From the NCBI GenBank assembly GCA_963728145.1, contig CAVSJA010000008.1, positions 372,001-436,000 of the forward strand: 64,000 nt of DNA. The letters run 5' to 3'. Positions 17,026-25,488 of this stretch are shown here, in pieces. The notes under the pieces are model-generated. The model was given only the letters and a program-made list of their open reading frames with translations. It was not told where the DNA came from and did no database searches. The DNA is from CAVSJA01 sp963728145 (GTDB lineage: Bacteria > Bacteroidota > Bacteroidia > Chitinophagales > Chitinophagaceae). The translations under genes and the position numbers were made by a program. Numbering within the stretch: position 1 is the stretch's first letter; each line of letters opens with the position of its first letter.

Positions 17026-19152
17026 TCAGGCTGGTACAGGTTCAGCAATGAACTGCAAAGCCGGAACTGTGGTTGTTTTGTCAAGGGTTTCTGAATGCAG
17101 GTAATTATAGATCTCTACCTGCGACCGGACCTTTTTCTGTCCTGGTTCACGAACATAGTCGTTACTTAGTTCGTTGTCCAAAATTCTGGCTTTTACATTA
17201 TCACTGAGTTGGATTCTCAGAATATTTTTCAACACTTTCTTAATATCGTCATCAAAGATCGGTGCGGTTACCTCCAATCGATGATCCAGGTTCCTCACCA
17301 TCCAGTCGGCCGATGAAATAAACACCTTTTCCGATCCATTGTGATTATGGAAGATGAATATTCTTGAATGCTCGAGGTATTCGTCAACAATACTGATCGC
17401 TTTCACCGGCGCCTTGAATTTCTTGTTTTCGGTAAGCATGCCGAATATTCCCCGAATAACCAATTTCAACTCTACTCCGGCCTTGGCCGCCTCATATAGA
17501 CTTTTGATCAGTTCTTCATCTGACAGCGAATTCGTTTTGACGATGATATATGCCGGTTTTCCCGCCCTTGCGTTTTTGATCTCGCGATTAATTAATCGAT
17601 TCAATTCTTTTCGCAGGTTCATCGGGCATAATAATAGCGTTTTGCAGGCTTTGAGGTGATGTAATCCATCTTTCCAGTTCTCCAAATAATTAAATATGCG
17701 GTTCACATCAGCCATGATATGCCTGTTGGCGGTTAAAAGGCATTGATCCGCGTAAACAGTGGCTGTCCTTTCATTCAGGTTACCCGTACTCACGAATCCA
17801 TAATGAATAGTACGGTTATTCATCTTCTTTTTGATGAGGCAGATCTTCGCATGCACTTTTACATTCGGGATGCTGATCAGGACTTTCACGCCTTCTTCTT
17901 CCAATCTATCTTTCCATTCAAGATTTGCTTCTTCGTCAAACCGCGCCCTCAACTCAAGCATTACAGTAACCGGTTTCCCGTTTCTTACCGCATTGATCAA
18001 TGAGTTAACGACTTTCGAATTACTTGCAAGCCTGTAAGCGGTTATTTTAATCGAACTAACATCAGGGTCAATCGCAGCTTCCCGTAAAAGGTCAATTACA
18101 GGATGAAAGGAATGGTAAGGAAAATTCAACATCACATCCTGCTTCAATACAATATCCGTAACACGAGATGTATTTTTAAGCATTTGATGCTGGAATGGTT
18201 TCTTACGTTGTCCTTTCTTTTGGAATACATCCGGGAAGTCCATGAAGTGCCGGAAATTATGGATTCTTCCACCGGGAATGATGCTATCTTTTTTTGAAAG
18301 ATCAAGTTTGCGAATCAGGTAATCCAGAATGGCGACGTCCATCTCCTTATCATAAACAACACGCACGGGTTTACCTTTTCTTCGACTTTTTACGCCTTTC
18401 TCAATCTTTTGAATAATGGAAGTAGAGATATCATTGTCAATATCCATCTCAGCGTCCTTGGTAACTTTAAATACCCATGAACCATAACGATCATATCCGA
18501 AATAGGAAAAAATACTTTTGAGATTGAATCGTATCACGTCTTCGAGTAGAATGATATGATGTTCCCCTTCTGGTGAAGGGAGTTTGATAAAACGGCCCAT
18601 TACCCTGGATGGAACTTCAATCATCGAAAACTTTCGTTTGAGAGTTCCATCTTTCCGCGATAGCACTACAGCGAGGTAAATGGATTTGTCCCGCACATAA
18701 GGGAATTCTGGGATGCTCTCAACCATTAGCGGGATAATATTGGAACGAACTTCCTCCTCAAAGAAAGACTGTACGAACTTTTGCTGGTCCTTGTTCAGTT
18801 GCTTTTCATTTATCAGGAAGATTTTCTCCCTTTCCATTTCCAGCCTGATCTTTTCCCAGATCAGGTTGAACTCGGCCTGCTGTTCCAGAACGATCTGTTG
18901 GATATCATCCAGGATCTTTCCCGGCGACTGCTCCAGATGGATGTTTTTCAACTTATTGCCGAATTCATCCATTCTTTTAAGGGTAGCTACTCTTACCCGG
19001 AAAAACTCATCCATATTATTCGAAAAGATCCCAAGAAACTTGACCCTTTCCCTTAAAGGAACAGATTGGTCCGCCGCTTCCTGCAAAACTCTTCCGTTAA
19101 AGGAAAGCCAACTAATATCCCTTGCGATCGTTTTCCGTTTCATTACAGGCAT
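17026..19152 (-). CDS. ppk1: Polyphosphate kinase 1
   Basis: Synthesises polyphosphate from ATP; 708 residues, full length. The N-terminal domain begins ISWLSFNGRVLQEAADQSVP (about 15-34) with NNMDEFFRVRVATLK. The two phospholipase-D-like catalytic halves carry the phosphorylated His in PNVKVHAKICLIKK, GFVSTGNLNERTA, and the second essential His in RIFIFHNHNGSEKVF followed by ISSADWMVRNLDHR. MPVMKRKT is the start used; an internal ATG three residues later is possible. It forms an operon with the downstream ppx. Confidence 0.96.
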   Translation of the reverse strand: MPVMKRKTIARDISWLSFNGRVLQEAADQSVPLRERVKFLGIFSNNMDEFFRVRVATLKRMDEFGNKLKNIHLEQSPGKILDDIQQIVLEQQAEFNLIWEKIRLEMEREKIFLINEKQLNKDQQKFVQSFFEEEVRSNIIPLMVESIPEFPYVRDKSIYLAVVLSRKDGTLKRKFSMIEVPSRVMGRFIKLPSPEGEHHIILLEDVIRFNLKSIFSYFGYDRYGSWVFKVTKDAEMDIDNDISTSIIQKIEKGVKSRRKGKPVRVVYDKEMDVAILDYLIRKLDLSKKDSIIPGGRIHNFRHFMDFPDVFQKKGQRKKPFQHQMLKNTSRVTDIVLKQDVMLNFPYHSFHPVIDLLREAAIDPDVSSIKITAYRLASNSKVVNSLINAVRNGKPVTVMLELRARFDEEANLEWKDRLEEEGVKVLISIPNVKVHAKICLIKKKMNNRTIHYGFVSTGNLNERTATVYADQCLLTANRHIMADVNRIFNYLENWKDGLHHLKACKTLLLCPMNLRKELNRLINREIKNARAGKPAYIIVKTNSLSDEELIKSLYEAAKAGVELKLVIRGIFGMLTENKKFKAPVKAISIVDEYLEHSRIFIFHNHNGSEKVFISSADWMVRNLDHRLEVTAPIFDDDIKKVLKNILRIQLSDNVKARILDNELSNDYVREPGQKKVRSQVEIYNYLHSETLDKTTTVPALQFIAEPVPA

Positions 19153-19327
19153 TTACAAGCGGTTTATTGCCAAAATTGGCTGTAAATTATTATGCTTAAA
19201 TTAATTAATTATTAATTCTTAAGGGGGCTGGAAAAGGTTAAATCAGGGGGGAATTGAGAAATCTACTTTTGTCAAAGGTAGTTTGTTCACAATTATGATC
19301 TTGACTGAAAAAAACTTTCTGGATTGC

Positions 19328-19358
19328 TTTGCCAGGTTGCCTGATTTCCCGACCTTTG
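19328..19358 (+). promoter_or_regulatory. Bacteroidota promoter for rpmB-rpmG-DUF4295-ftsY
   Basis: TTTG at 19328-19331 is separated by exactly 19 bases from GACCTTTG at 19351-19358, against the consensus TTTG-N19-TAnnTTTG, with one mismatch in the -7 half. A small hairpin, TCCCGAATTTTCGGGA (19361-19376), lies at the expected start of the transcript. The leader then runs about 30 bases to the rpmB start. Confidence 0.6.
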
Positions 19359-19406
19359 CCTCCCGAATTTTCGGGACAAAATTGTTTGGATTTAAATTTT
19401 TAATTC

Positions 19407-19642
19407 ATGGCTAGAGTATGTCAGGTGACAGGTAAGGTTCCGGTAACAGGCAACAAGGTGTCACACTCGAATATCAAGACCAAACGTCGTTTTCTGCCCA
19501 ACCTGCAGACAAAGCGTTTTTTCCTGGCCGAAGAAGATAAATGGATCACCCTGAAGTTATCTACTGAAGGAATCCGCACCATCAATAAAAGAGGTTTATA
19601 CACGTAGTAAAGGAATTGAGAGCAGGGGGGACAAAAATCTAA
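19407..19642 (+). CDS. rpmB: 50S ribosomal protein L28, frameshifted near its C-terminus
   Basis: Large-subunit ribosomal protein bL28. The first frame gives 66 residues, MARVCQVTGKVPVTGNKVS through TINKRGLYT, and stops at 19607. Family members in this phylum are about 78 residues. Reading on in another frame from about 19602 gives VVKELRAGGTKI and a TAA at 19640-19642, which is the expected L28 tail. So a one-base deletion (or two-base insertion) near 19600 has cut the tail off, most likely a sequence error. Start and spacing are normal, and it leads the rpmB-rpmG-DUF4295-ftsY cluster. Confidence 0.9.
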
Positions 19643-19679
19643 CCAATAAGCAAGAAGATCAAAGGTAAAAATATCAACA

Positions 19680-19862
19680 ATGGCAAAGAAAGGAAATCGA
19701 GTACAGGTGATTTTGGAATGTACTGAGCACAAGAATAGCGGGAAGCCGGGTACAAGCCGTTATATCACGACCAAGAACAAAAAGAACACTCCAGAACGTA
19801 TGGAGTTGAAAAAGTTCAACCCGATTTTGAAGAAAGTAACTGTTCATAAAGAAATCAAATAA
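19680..19862 (+). CDS. rpmG: 50S ribosomal protein L33
   Basis: bL33, 60 residues and intact: MAKKGNRVQVILECTEHK at the start and KKFNPILKKVTVHKEIK at the end. The zinc-binding cysteines of the C+ form are absent, as only one Cys (residue 14) is present, so this is the C- form. It follows rpmB by 37 bases and is followed by the DUF4295 gene 10 bases later. Confidence 0.96.
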   Translation: MAKKGNRVQVILECTEHKNSGKPGTSRYITTKNKKNTPERMELKKFNPILKKVTVHKEIK

Positions 19863-19872
19863 ATAATTCATA

Positions 19873-20046
19873 ATGGCAAAAGCAGCAAAAACCGCGATCA
19901 AGACCAAAGACCAGAAAGCTGCCGCAGAAGCAAAGAACTGGACTAAAGTGATCAGCGCTGTACGCAGCCCGAAAACAGGCGCTTATACTTTCAAAGAAGC
20001 GATCGTTCATAAGGACAAGATCAAGGAATTCCTGGCTGGCAAATAA
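19873..20046 (+). CDS. DUF4295 family small basic protein
   Basis: A 57-residue protein beginning MAKAAKTAIKTKDQKAAAEA and ending with KIKEFLAGK. It is rich in Lys and Ala and has the motif VRSPKTGAYTFKE. This family is found in Bacteroidota between rpmG and ftsY, as here, and its small size, charge and position suggest a ribosome-associated protein; this is inference. Start at 19873 is 10 bases after the rpmG stop. Confidence 0.9.
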   Translation: MAKAAKTAIKTKDQKAAAEAKNWTKVISAVRSPKTGAYTFKEAIVHKDKIKEFLAGK

Positions 20047-20070
20047 ATTGCCAACAGAACAATTATATTG

Positions 20071-20104
20071 AAAAGCTGTTTCCATTTTCGGGAACAGCTT
20101 TTTG
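20071..20104 (+). terminator. Terminator-like hairpin between DUF4295 and ftsY
   Basis: AAAAGCTGTTTCC (20071-20083) pairs with GGAACAGCTTTTT (20091-20103) with one bulge and a T tract. It may attenuate read-through from the ribosomal genes into ftsY, which starts 25 bases on. Confidence 0.6.
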
Positions 20105-20128
20105 TATTTTTAGAATTTAATTTCAACC

Positions 20129-21087
20129 ATGAGCTTTTTAGGAAAACTATTCGGTAAGAAGGAAAAGGAATCGCTGGACCAGGGCCTTAAAAAGACCAAG
20201 GAAAGTTTTCTTTCCAAGATTACCAAAGCCGTTGCGGGAAAGAGCACAGTTGATGAAGAAGTGCTGGATAACCTCGAAGATGCATTGGTTGGAGCCGATG
20301 TAGGCATTGAAACCACAGTTGAGATCATTGAAAAGATAGAGCAGCGGGTGGCAAAAGATAAATACCTGAATACAACTGAGCTGAATAATATTCTACAGGA
20401 AGAAATCGAAAATATGCTGGTGGATGCTCCTGAATCAAAATCTTATACGTTTTCTTCTCCGCTTCCGGCAAAACCTTATATAATTCTTGTGGTAGGTGTA
20501 AATGGAGTAGGTAAAACAACAACCATCGGCAAGCTGGCTTATAATTTTAAAAAAGCAGGAAAATCTGTTTTGCTCGGTGCTGCCGATACATTCCGTGCAG
20601 CCGCAGTGGATCAACTAACGATCTGGAGTGAACGGGTTGGAGTGCCGATTGTAAAACAGGATATGGGGTCAGATCCCGCTTCAGTAGCTTTTGATACAGT
20701 ACAAAGCGGAGTAGCCAGGGGAACTGATGTAGTGATCATTGATACGGCAGGACGTTTGCATAATAAAGCTCATCTGATGGAAGAATTAAGCAAGATCAAA
20801 AGAGTGATTCAAAAACATATTCCTGATGCACCGCATGAAGTATTGTTGGTGCTCGATGGATCTACTGGTCAAAATGCATTGGAGCAGGCAAAACATTTTA
20901 CCGCTGCCACCGATGTAACCGCAATCGCTATCACCAAACTTGATGGAACTGCCAAGGGAGGAGTTGTGCTCGCGTTACGCATCAATTCAAGATTCCGGTG
21001 AAATTTATTGGAGTAGGAGAGAAAATGGAAGACTTATTGGTGTTTGATAAACATGAGTTTGTTGATTCTTTATTCAAGCTTAGTTAG
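20129..21087 (+). CDS. ftsY: Signal recognition particle receptor FtsY, one frameshift
   Basis: SRP-receptor GTPase that targets ribosomes to the membrane. The NG domain is clear: N-domain (about 1-105), G1 GVNGVGKTTTIGKLA, DTFRAAAVDQL, G3 VIIDTAGRLHNK and G4 TKLDGTAKGGVVLA. At about 20980 the frame breaks: GTGCTCGCGTTACGCAT lacks one base (an A would give LAITHQF). The other frame then continues HQFKIPVKFIGVGEKMEDL through DSLFKLS to TAG at 21085-21087, the normal FtsY end. Total about 319 residues, without a long acidic A domain. Because FtsY is essential, a sequence error is much more likely than a real mutation. Confidence 0.93.
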
Positions 21088-21123
21088 AACAGGGATATTC
21101 AAAAACAAATAGAGAGATTTTAT

Positions 21124-22389
21124 ATGAAAACAATAGTAATGTTGGTCGTATTTTTTTTATGGACTGGGGTTAATCTATTTGCGCAGCAAAGATCTGCACT
21201 GGATAGTGCGATTCGTCATCTTGCAGAAGAAAAAGATCCTCAAAAATCTGCATTGATGATGAACGAGATCATTAAAAAGCACGGACTTGATAAAAATAAG
21301 GACGCTGAGACGCTTGATGTTTTGTACGGAACGGTGGCTGTAAAATTTGCGATGGATAAAAGTTACTCCCAGTTTGAAAAGTATATCGGCCTAATCCGTA
21401 ACAAATTCAATCAAACTTCCTTCTTAAACATGGCGGCAAGTAAAATGTTGAATGAAAACGTGGATGCGGCCTATGCAAACCGGATTTCGAAAAGAACATT
21501 GACGCTTTATGATTCTTTCAAAAACGATACAACTGCCAAACCAAAAGATTTTTCCAGCAAGGATTGGGCTCGTTTTATGAAGTTTGCCCAATATCCATAT
21601 TACGATACTTATGCCCATTCTCTATTTGCATTAAGGAAATACAAGGAAGCTCTTCAATATCAGAAATTGGCTTTTGATCGCAATCCGGAAGAAGGACTAC
21701 CCAGCTCGGTGGAACGATATGCTAAACTTTTGACATTAACTGGCAATAGCGAAGAAGCCAAACAACTGCTTTTGAAAGTGGCAAGGCTTGGAAGATTGAA
21801 CAAAGGAATGATAGATCAATTACAAACCATTTATATTTCTGAAAAAGGGACAGATGAAAATCTGGGTCTTTATTTAGATAGTTTGCAAAGAAATGTCCAG
21901 GCAAGTTTGATCCAGGTGCTCAAACCAAAAATGTTAAATGAAACTGCTCCGTTTTTTTCCTTAAAAGACATCAACGGCAAAAATGTAAATCTTTCAGATT
22001 ATGCAGGTAAGATAGTCGTGTTGGATCTTTGGGCTACCTGGTGCGCACCATGCATCGCGTCTTTTCCTGCAATGCAAATAATGGTGGAAAAACATCCAGA
22101 GGTCGCATTCCTGTTCATTGCTGTAGATGAGAAAGAACCGAATCCGTTGCCAAGAGTAAAAAGTTTTATTGAAAAAAGAAATTACCCTTTCACGGTGCTG
22201 ATTGACGAGCCGGTAGAACCAAATTCTACTAAGTTTAAGATTACCTCTGGCTACGAACCCAATGGGATTCCTGCAAAATATATAATTGATGGAAACGGCA
22301 TCCTGAGATTCAGAACGAGTGGCTTCGATACCGATACAGAATTGATTAATGAACTGGAGGCAATGTTTACGATTTTAAAATCCCTATAA
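21124..22389 (+). CDS. TlpA-family disulfide reductase with long N-terminal helical region
   Basis: Exported redox protein of 421 residues. Signal peptide MKTIVMLVVFFLWTGVNLFA, then a helical region of about 250 residues with TPR-like helix pairs (ALFALRKYKEALQYQKLAFDRNP). A C-terminal thioredoxin domain (about 275-421) contains VVLDLWATWCAPCIASFPAM with active-site cysteines C307 and C310, and the cis-Pro segment GIPAKYII. This arrangement is frequent among Bacteroidota periplasmic thiol reductases. The partner substrate is unknown. It is 36 bases after ftsY but unrelated in function, and ends before the large palindrome. Confidence 0.87.
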   Translation: MKTIVMLVVFFLWTGVNLFAQQRSALDSAIRHLAEEKDPQKSALMMNEIIKKHGLDKNKDAETLDVLYGTVAVKFAMDKSYSQFEKYIGLIRNKFNQTSFLNMAASKMLNENVDAAYANRISKRTLTLYDSFKNDTTAKPKDFSSKDWARFMKFAQYPYYDTYAHSLFALRKYKEALQYQKLAFDRNPEEGLPSSVERYAKLLTLTGNSEEAKQLLLKVARLGRLNKGMIDQLQTIYISEKGTDENLGLYLDSLQRNVQASLIQVLKPKMLNETAPFFSLKDINGKNVNLSDYAGKIVVLDLWATWCAPCIASFPAMQIMVEKHPEVAFLFIAVDEKEPNPLPRVKSFIEKRNYPFTVLIDEPVEPNSTKFKITSGYEPNGIPAKYIIDGNGILRFRTSGFDTDTELINELEAMFTILKSL

Positions 22390-22793
22390 CTTTTTCTTTT
22401 GACCGGGGAACATGAAACCTTTTTAGATGCGGACTATGCGACACGCCAATAATCAATAATCAATATTCAATATTCAATTTTCAAATCAATATCAACAATC
22501 AGTATTCAAGGACCATTTTTCAATTTTCAAATCAATAAGCAACTTTAAACGTTCAATGCTGGCCCACACTTGACAAATTGAATATTGCCATTGATGTTGA
22601 TTATTGATTGATGATTATTGAATAATGTTTATTGAGATTGATTTGAGCATTGATTTATTGAATATTGATTATTGATTATTGGCGTGTCGCATATTGGGTA
22701 TTAGTGCAAGTGAAACAACTCCAATTCCTTTGAATGTTAAATGTTGTTCCCGTTCAGGCCGGGAATGACGATGCCGAAAGTTGAATATTGGTC
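22390..22793. repeat. Gene-free gap with perfect 37-bp palindrome and AATAATC repeats
   Basis: No gene is seen here. Outer arms 22435-22471 and 22657-22693 are perfect reverse complements (37 bp), each with GCGACACGCC at the outer end and AATAATCAATAATCAAT at the inner end. The 185-base interior holds more AATCAAT/ATTGATT words in both orientations. Next to it, CCCGTTCAGGCCGGG (22748-22762) forms a small hairpin. The gap lies between convergent genes. Confidence 0.93.
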
Positions 22794-23894
22794 TCACACA
22801 TTAAACCTAAAATGCATCACGTCTCCGTCCTTCACCTCATACTCTTTTCCCTCAATCCGCAGTTTTCCTGCGTCACGGCAGGCGGCTTCTGAGCCAAGGC
22901 GGGTGTAATCATCGTAGGCGATCACTTCGGCTTTGATGAATCCTTTTTCAAAATCGGTATGAATAACACTTGCTGCCTGTGGCGCTTTCCATCCTTCGTG
23001 AATGGTCCATGCGCGAACTTCCTGTACGCCTGCGGTGAAATAGGTTTGTAAGCGAAGTAATTTATATGCTGAACGAATAAGACGATTTAGTGCGGGCTCT
23101 TTCATTTTGTATTCTTCCATGAACAATTGACGATCCCCTTCGTCTTCCATTTCGGCAATTTGTGCTTCGACTGAATTATTCATGATGATCACCTGCGCAT
23201 CTTCATTCTTTACGGCCTCTTTCAATATGTCGGAGAATTTATTGCCGGTGTGCATTGAAGCTTCATCCACATTTGCTACATACAAAACAGGTTTCTCTGT
23301 AAGTAAGAATAAATCTGCGATTGCAGTTCTGTCTTGTTTACTCAGGTCGAGCTCCCGGATATTTTTTCCTTGTTCCAGGTGAGCATAACATGTTTTGAGT
23401 ACTTCCAGTTCGGCTTTCACCTTTGGATCACCCGTACGAATCAATTTTTCAGTACGCTGCATTTTCTTTTCAACGCTTTCAAGGTCTTTCAACTGAAGTT
23501 CAGTATCGATAATATTCTTATCTGAAACGGGATCGATTGCACCTTCTTCACGCAGTACATTTTCATCTTCAAAACAACGCACGACGTGAATGATTGCATC
23601 AACTTCGCGAATATTTCCAAGGAATTTATTGCCTAATCCTTCACCTTCGCTGGCGCCTTTAACGAGTCCCGCGATATCAACGATCTCTATTTGTGTGGGA
23701 ACGATACGATTTGGCTTCACCAGTTCAGCCAGTTTACTCAATCGGTAATCGGGTACGTCCACCAGCCCTACGTTCGGTTCAATGGTACAAAAACGGTAAT
23801 TGCTGGCCTGCGCCTTAGCACTATTGCTCACCGCGTTAAATAAGGTAGATTTTCCAACATTCGGCAATCCTACTATGCCGGCTTGTAGCGCCAT
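22794..23894 (-). CDS. ychF: Redox-regulated ATPase YchF
   Basis: Obg-related P-loop protein of 366 residues, universally conserved, that binds ATP rather than GTP and associates with ribosomes. Motifs: GLPNVGKSTLFNAV (residues 8-21), DIAGLVKGASEGEGLGNKFL, an NVDE segment in place of the canonical NKxD that explains the ATP preference, a coiled-coil insertion (about 130-165) and a C-terminal TGS domain ending KDGDVMHFRFNV. Intact, unlike several other conserved genes here. It stands between two repeat-filled gaps. Confidence 0.96.
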   Translation of the reverse strand: MALQAGIVGLPNVGKSTLFNAVSNSAKAQASNYRFCTIEPNVGLVDVPDYRLSKLAELVKPNRIVPTQIEIVDIAGLVKGASEGEGLGNKFLGNIREVDAIIHVVRCFEDENVLREEGAIDPVSDKNIIDTELQLKDLESVEKKMQRTEKLIRTGDPKVKAELEVLKTCYAHLEQGKNIRELDLSKQDRTAIADLFLLTEKPVLYVANVDEASMHTGNKFSDILKEAVKNEDAQVIIMNNSVEAQIAEMEDEGDRQLFMEEYKMKEPALNRLIRSAYKLLRLQTYFTAGVQEVRAWTIHEGWKAPQAASVIHTDFEKGFIKAEVIAYDDYTRLGSEAACRDAGKLRIEGKEYEVKDGDVMHFRFNV

Positions 23895-23948
23895 GGGTTC
23901 CTTTTTTTTAGAGGCGCGAAGGTAGCTTTTTTAGTTGAGAATTGAACT

Positions 23949-24090
23949 GGGTTGATAAGGTTGATAAGGTTGACAGGGTTGACAAGGTTGACAAGGTTGA
24001 CATGGTTGACATGGTTGACAAGGTTGACGAGGAAGAACTCCTCCTTATCAACTTTGTCAACCCTGTCAACTCAGTCAACCTTATCAACCT
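23949..24090. repeat. GTTGACAAG/GTTGATAAG inverted tandem array
   Basis: Nine 9-base units of GGTTGAYAA type run from 23949 to about 24028, then inverted copies CTTATCAACTTTGTCAACC and similar from about 24045 to 24090. Located between ychF and the rhodanese gene, both minus strand. Confidence 0.9.
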
Positions 24091-24102
24091 AAGGACTTCG
24101 AC

Positions 24103-25326
24103 CTAAAGATTCTCAGCAGGAACATCCACCACCCAATCCTTCAAATGCTCTTTGCCTTTAATGTTAGCAGCACGCCAGCGGAGGTTGAATACTCCTCCCA
24201 ATAAAATGTTAACGTTGGAGAAGCCTTTATCGGTAAGTGCTTTTGCGGTATTGTAGATCTCGGGTTGACCAGAAAAAGCATAAATAATGACTGGCCGGTT
24301 TTTATCTTTTTCCAGCTCATCCATTTTCGATGAAAGGGATGCGTATGGTACGTTGATGGCATTGTTGATGTGGCCTACATTTCTAAAGGCGTCCTTCGCT
24401 TTGTTTTGAAATTCTTCTTCTGTTCTTACGTCGAGGATCAGTGCATTCGGGTACTTCTTTGCAAATTCATTGAATTCCTCCGCATTCAGCAAATTGTAAG
24501 TTCTTGTAGGAGTCCACCAATCCTTCTTACATGTTTTTGCTTTTATTTCAACTGCAGAGACTGCTTCAATACCACCCATTAAGATTCCAGGATGACGGAA
24601 TCCTTTTTCTTTGAGCAGTTTCGCAGTTTTTGGACTTTCTGCTCCGTATTGGTCGATAATAATAATAAAGTTGCCCTTCGGAATTTTATCGAGTGATGAT
24701 TCCAGTGATGCAAATGGAATATGAATTGCATGCTTAACTTTTCCCCAGGGGTTTAGATATTCATTTTTAGAAATGCCATTATAGGATGAATCGTCGCGAA
24801 TATCTATCCAGGTTGTTTGCATGTTATAATTGCAGATATCCCTTGCAGAATAGATCGGATAGTCCGTTTTGGCTTCATAAAGTTTTTGCCGGCAATCCGA
24901 AATGGCCGTTTGCATGATATTAAAAGTCGTGAGTCCGCCATTTATATTGACCACGTTCACGAACCCGCTATCCGATAAAAGTTTACTAGCCCGGCGACTC
25001 CTCTGGCTATGCGAGCAATAAACGAAAACAGGTTTGTCCTTGTAATCGGCAATTTCCTTCCATCGCGCAGGTAACTCGCGTATATCAATATTCTTTGCAT
25101 TCTTTAAATGTCCAAGGTTCAGATTTATTGAAGTAGAAGTATCTTCAAATTCTCCTTTGCTACGCACATCAAGTATCAGGTAGTCCGGATTGGCATTTAA
25201 TTGCCGGCAGAGGTCCTCGATATAAACTGTTTTAAATGATTTATTATCGTTCTTATATTGCGCCGTCGCGAAGAAGGGGACAAGGCAAAGGAAACCAAAT
25301 AGTAATTTCATGGCAGTTGATTTCAT
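24103..25326 (-). CDS. Secreted protein with three rhodanese domains
   Basis: A 407-residue exported protein (402 if the ATG at 25311 is used; both precede the signal peptide ending FFATAQ). Three rhodanese-like domains follow. Domain 1 (about 45-140) has ILDVRSKGEFED and an active loop YCSHSQRSRRA with the sulfur-carrying Cys. Domain 2 (about 165-265) has WIDIRDDSSYNG, but the loop is IDQYGAESPKT with no Cys. Domain 3 (about 290-400) has LILDVRTEEEFQ and the loop YAFSGQPEIYNT, also with no Cys. So one active and two likely inactive, binding-type domains. Rhodaneses transfer sulfane sulfur; the acceptor in the periplasm is not known. It is divergent from spmAB across a repeat array. Confidence 0.88.
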   Translation of the reverse strand: MKSTAMKLLFGFLCLVPFFATAQYKNDNKSFKTVYIEDLCRQLNANPDYLILDVRSKGEFEDTSTSINLNLGHLKNAKNIDIRELPARWKEIADYKDKPVFVYCSHSQRSRRASKLLSDSGFVNVVNINGGLTTFNIMQTAISDCRQKLYEAKTDYPIYSARDICNYNMQTTWIDIRDDSSYNGISKNEYLNPWGKVKHAIHIPFASLESSLDKIPKGNFIIIIDQYGAESPKTAKLLKEKGFRHPGILMGGIEAVSAVEIKAKTCKKDWWTPTRTYNLLNAEEFNEFAKKYPNALILDVRTEEEFQNKAKDAFRNVGHINNAINVPYASLSSKMDELEKDKNRPVIIYAFSGQPEIYNTAKALTDKGFSNVNILLGGVFNLRWRAANIKGKEHLKDWVVDVPAENL

Positions 25327-25369
25327 TCAATTTACTGTTTGTTTTTGCGTTATTCCCTTTAGATTTGAC

Positions 25370-25480
25370 GGTCGGTTGATAGGGTTGATGGGGTTGATAA
25401 GGTTGATAGAGGTATCCGCTATCAATTCCATCAACCCCATCAACTCCATTAACCCCATCAACCTTTTCAACCAATCAACC
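25370..25480. repeat. GTTGATGGG inverted array between divergent genes
   Basis: GGTTGATAGGGTTGATGGG units (25375-25411), then ATCAACCCCATCAAC units and AACCAATCAACC up to 25481. The array occupies the whole space between two divergent gene starts, so it cannot act only as a terminator. Confidence 0.85.
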
Positions 25481-25488
25481 AAAACACC

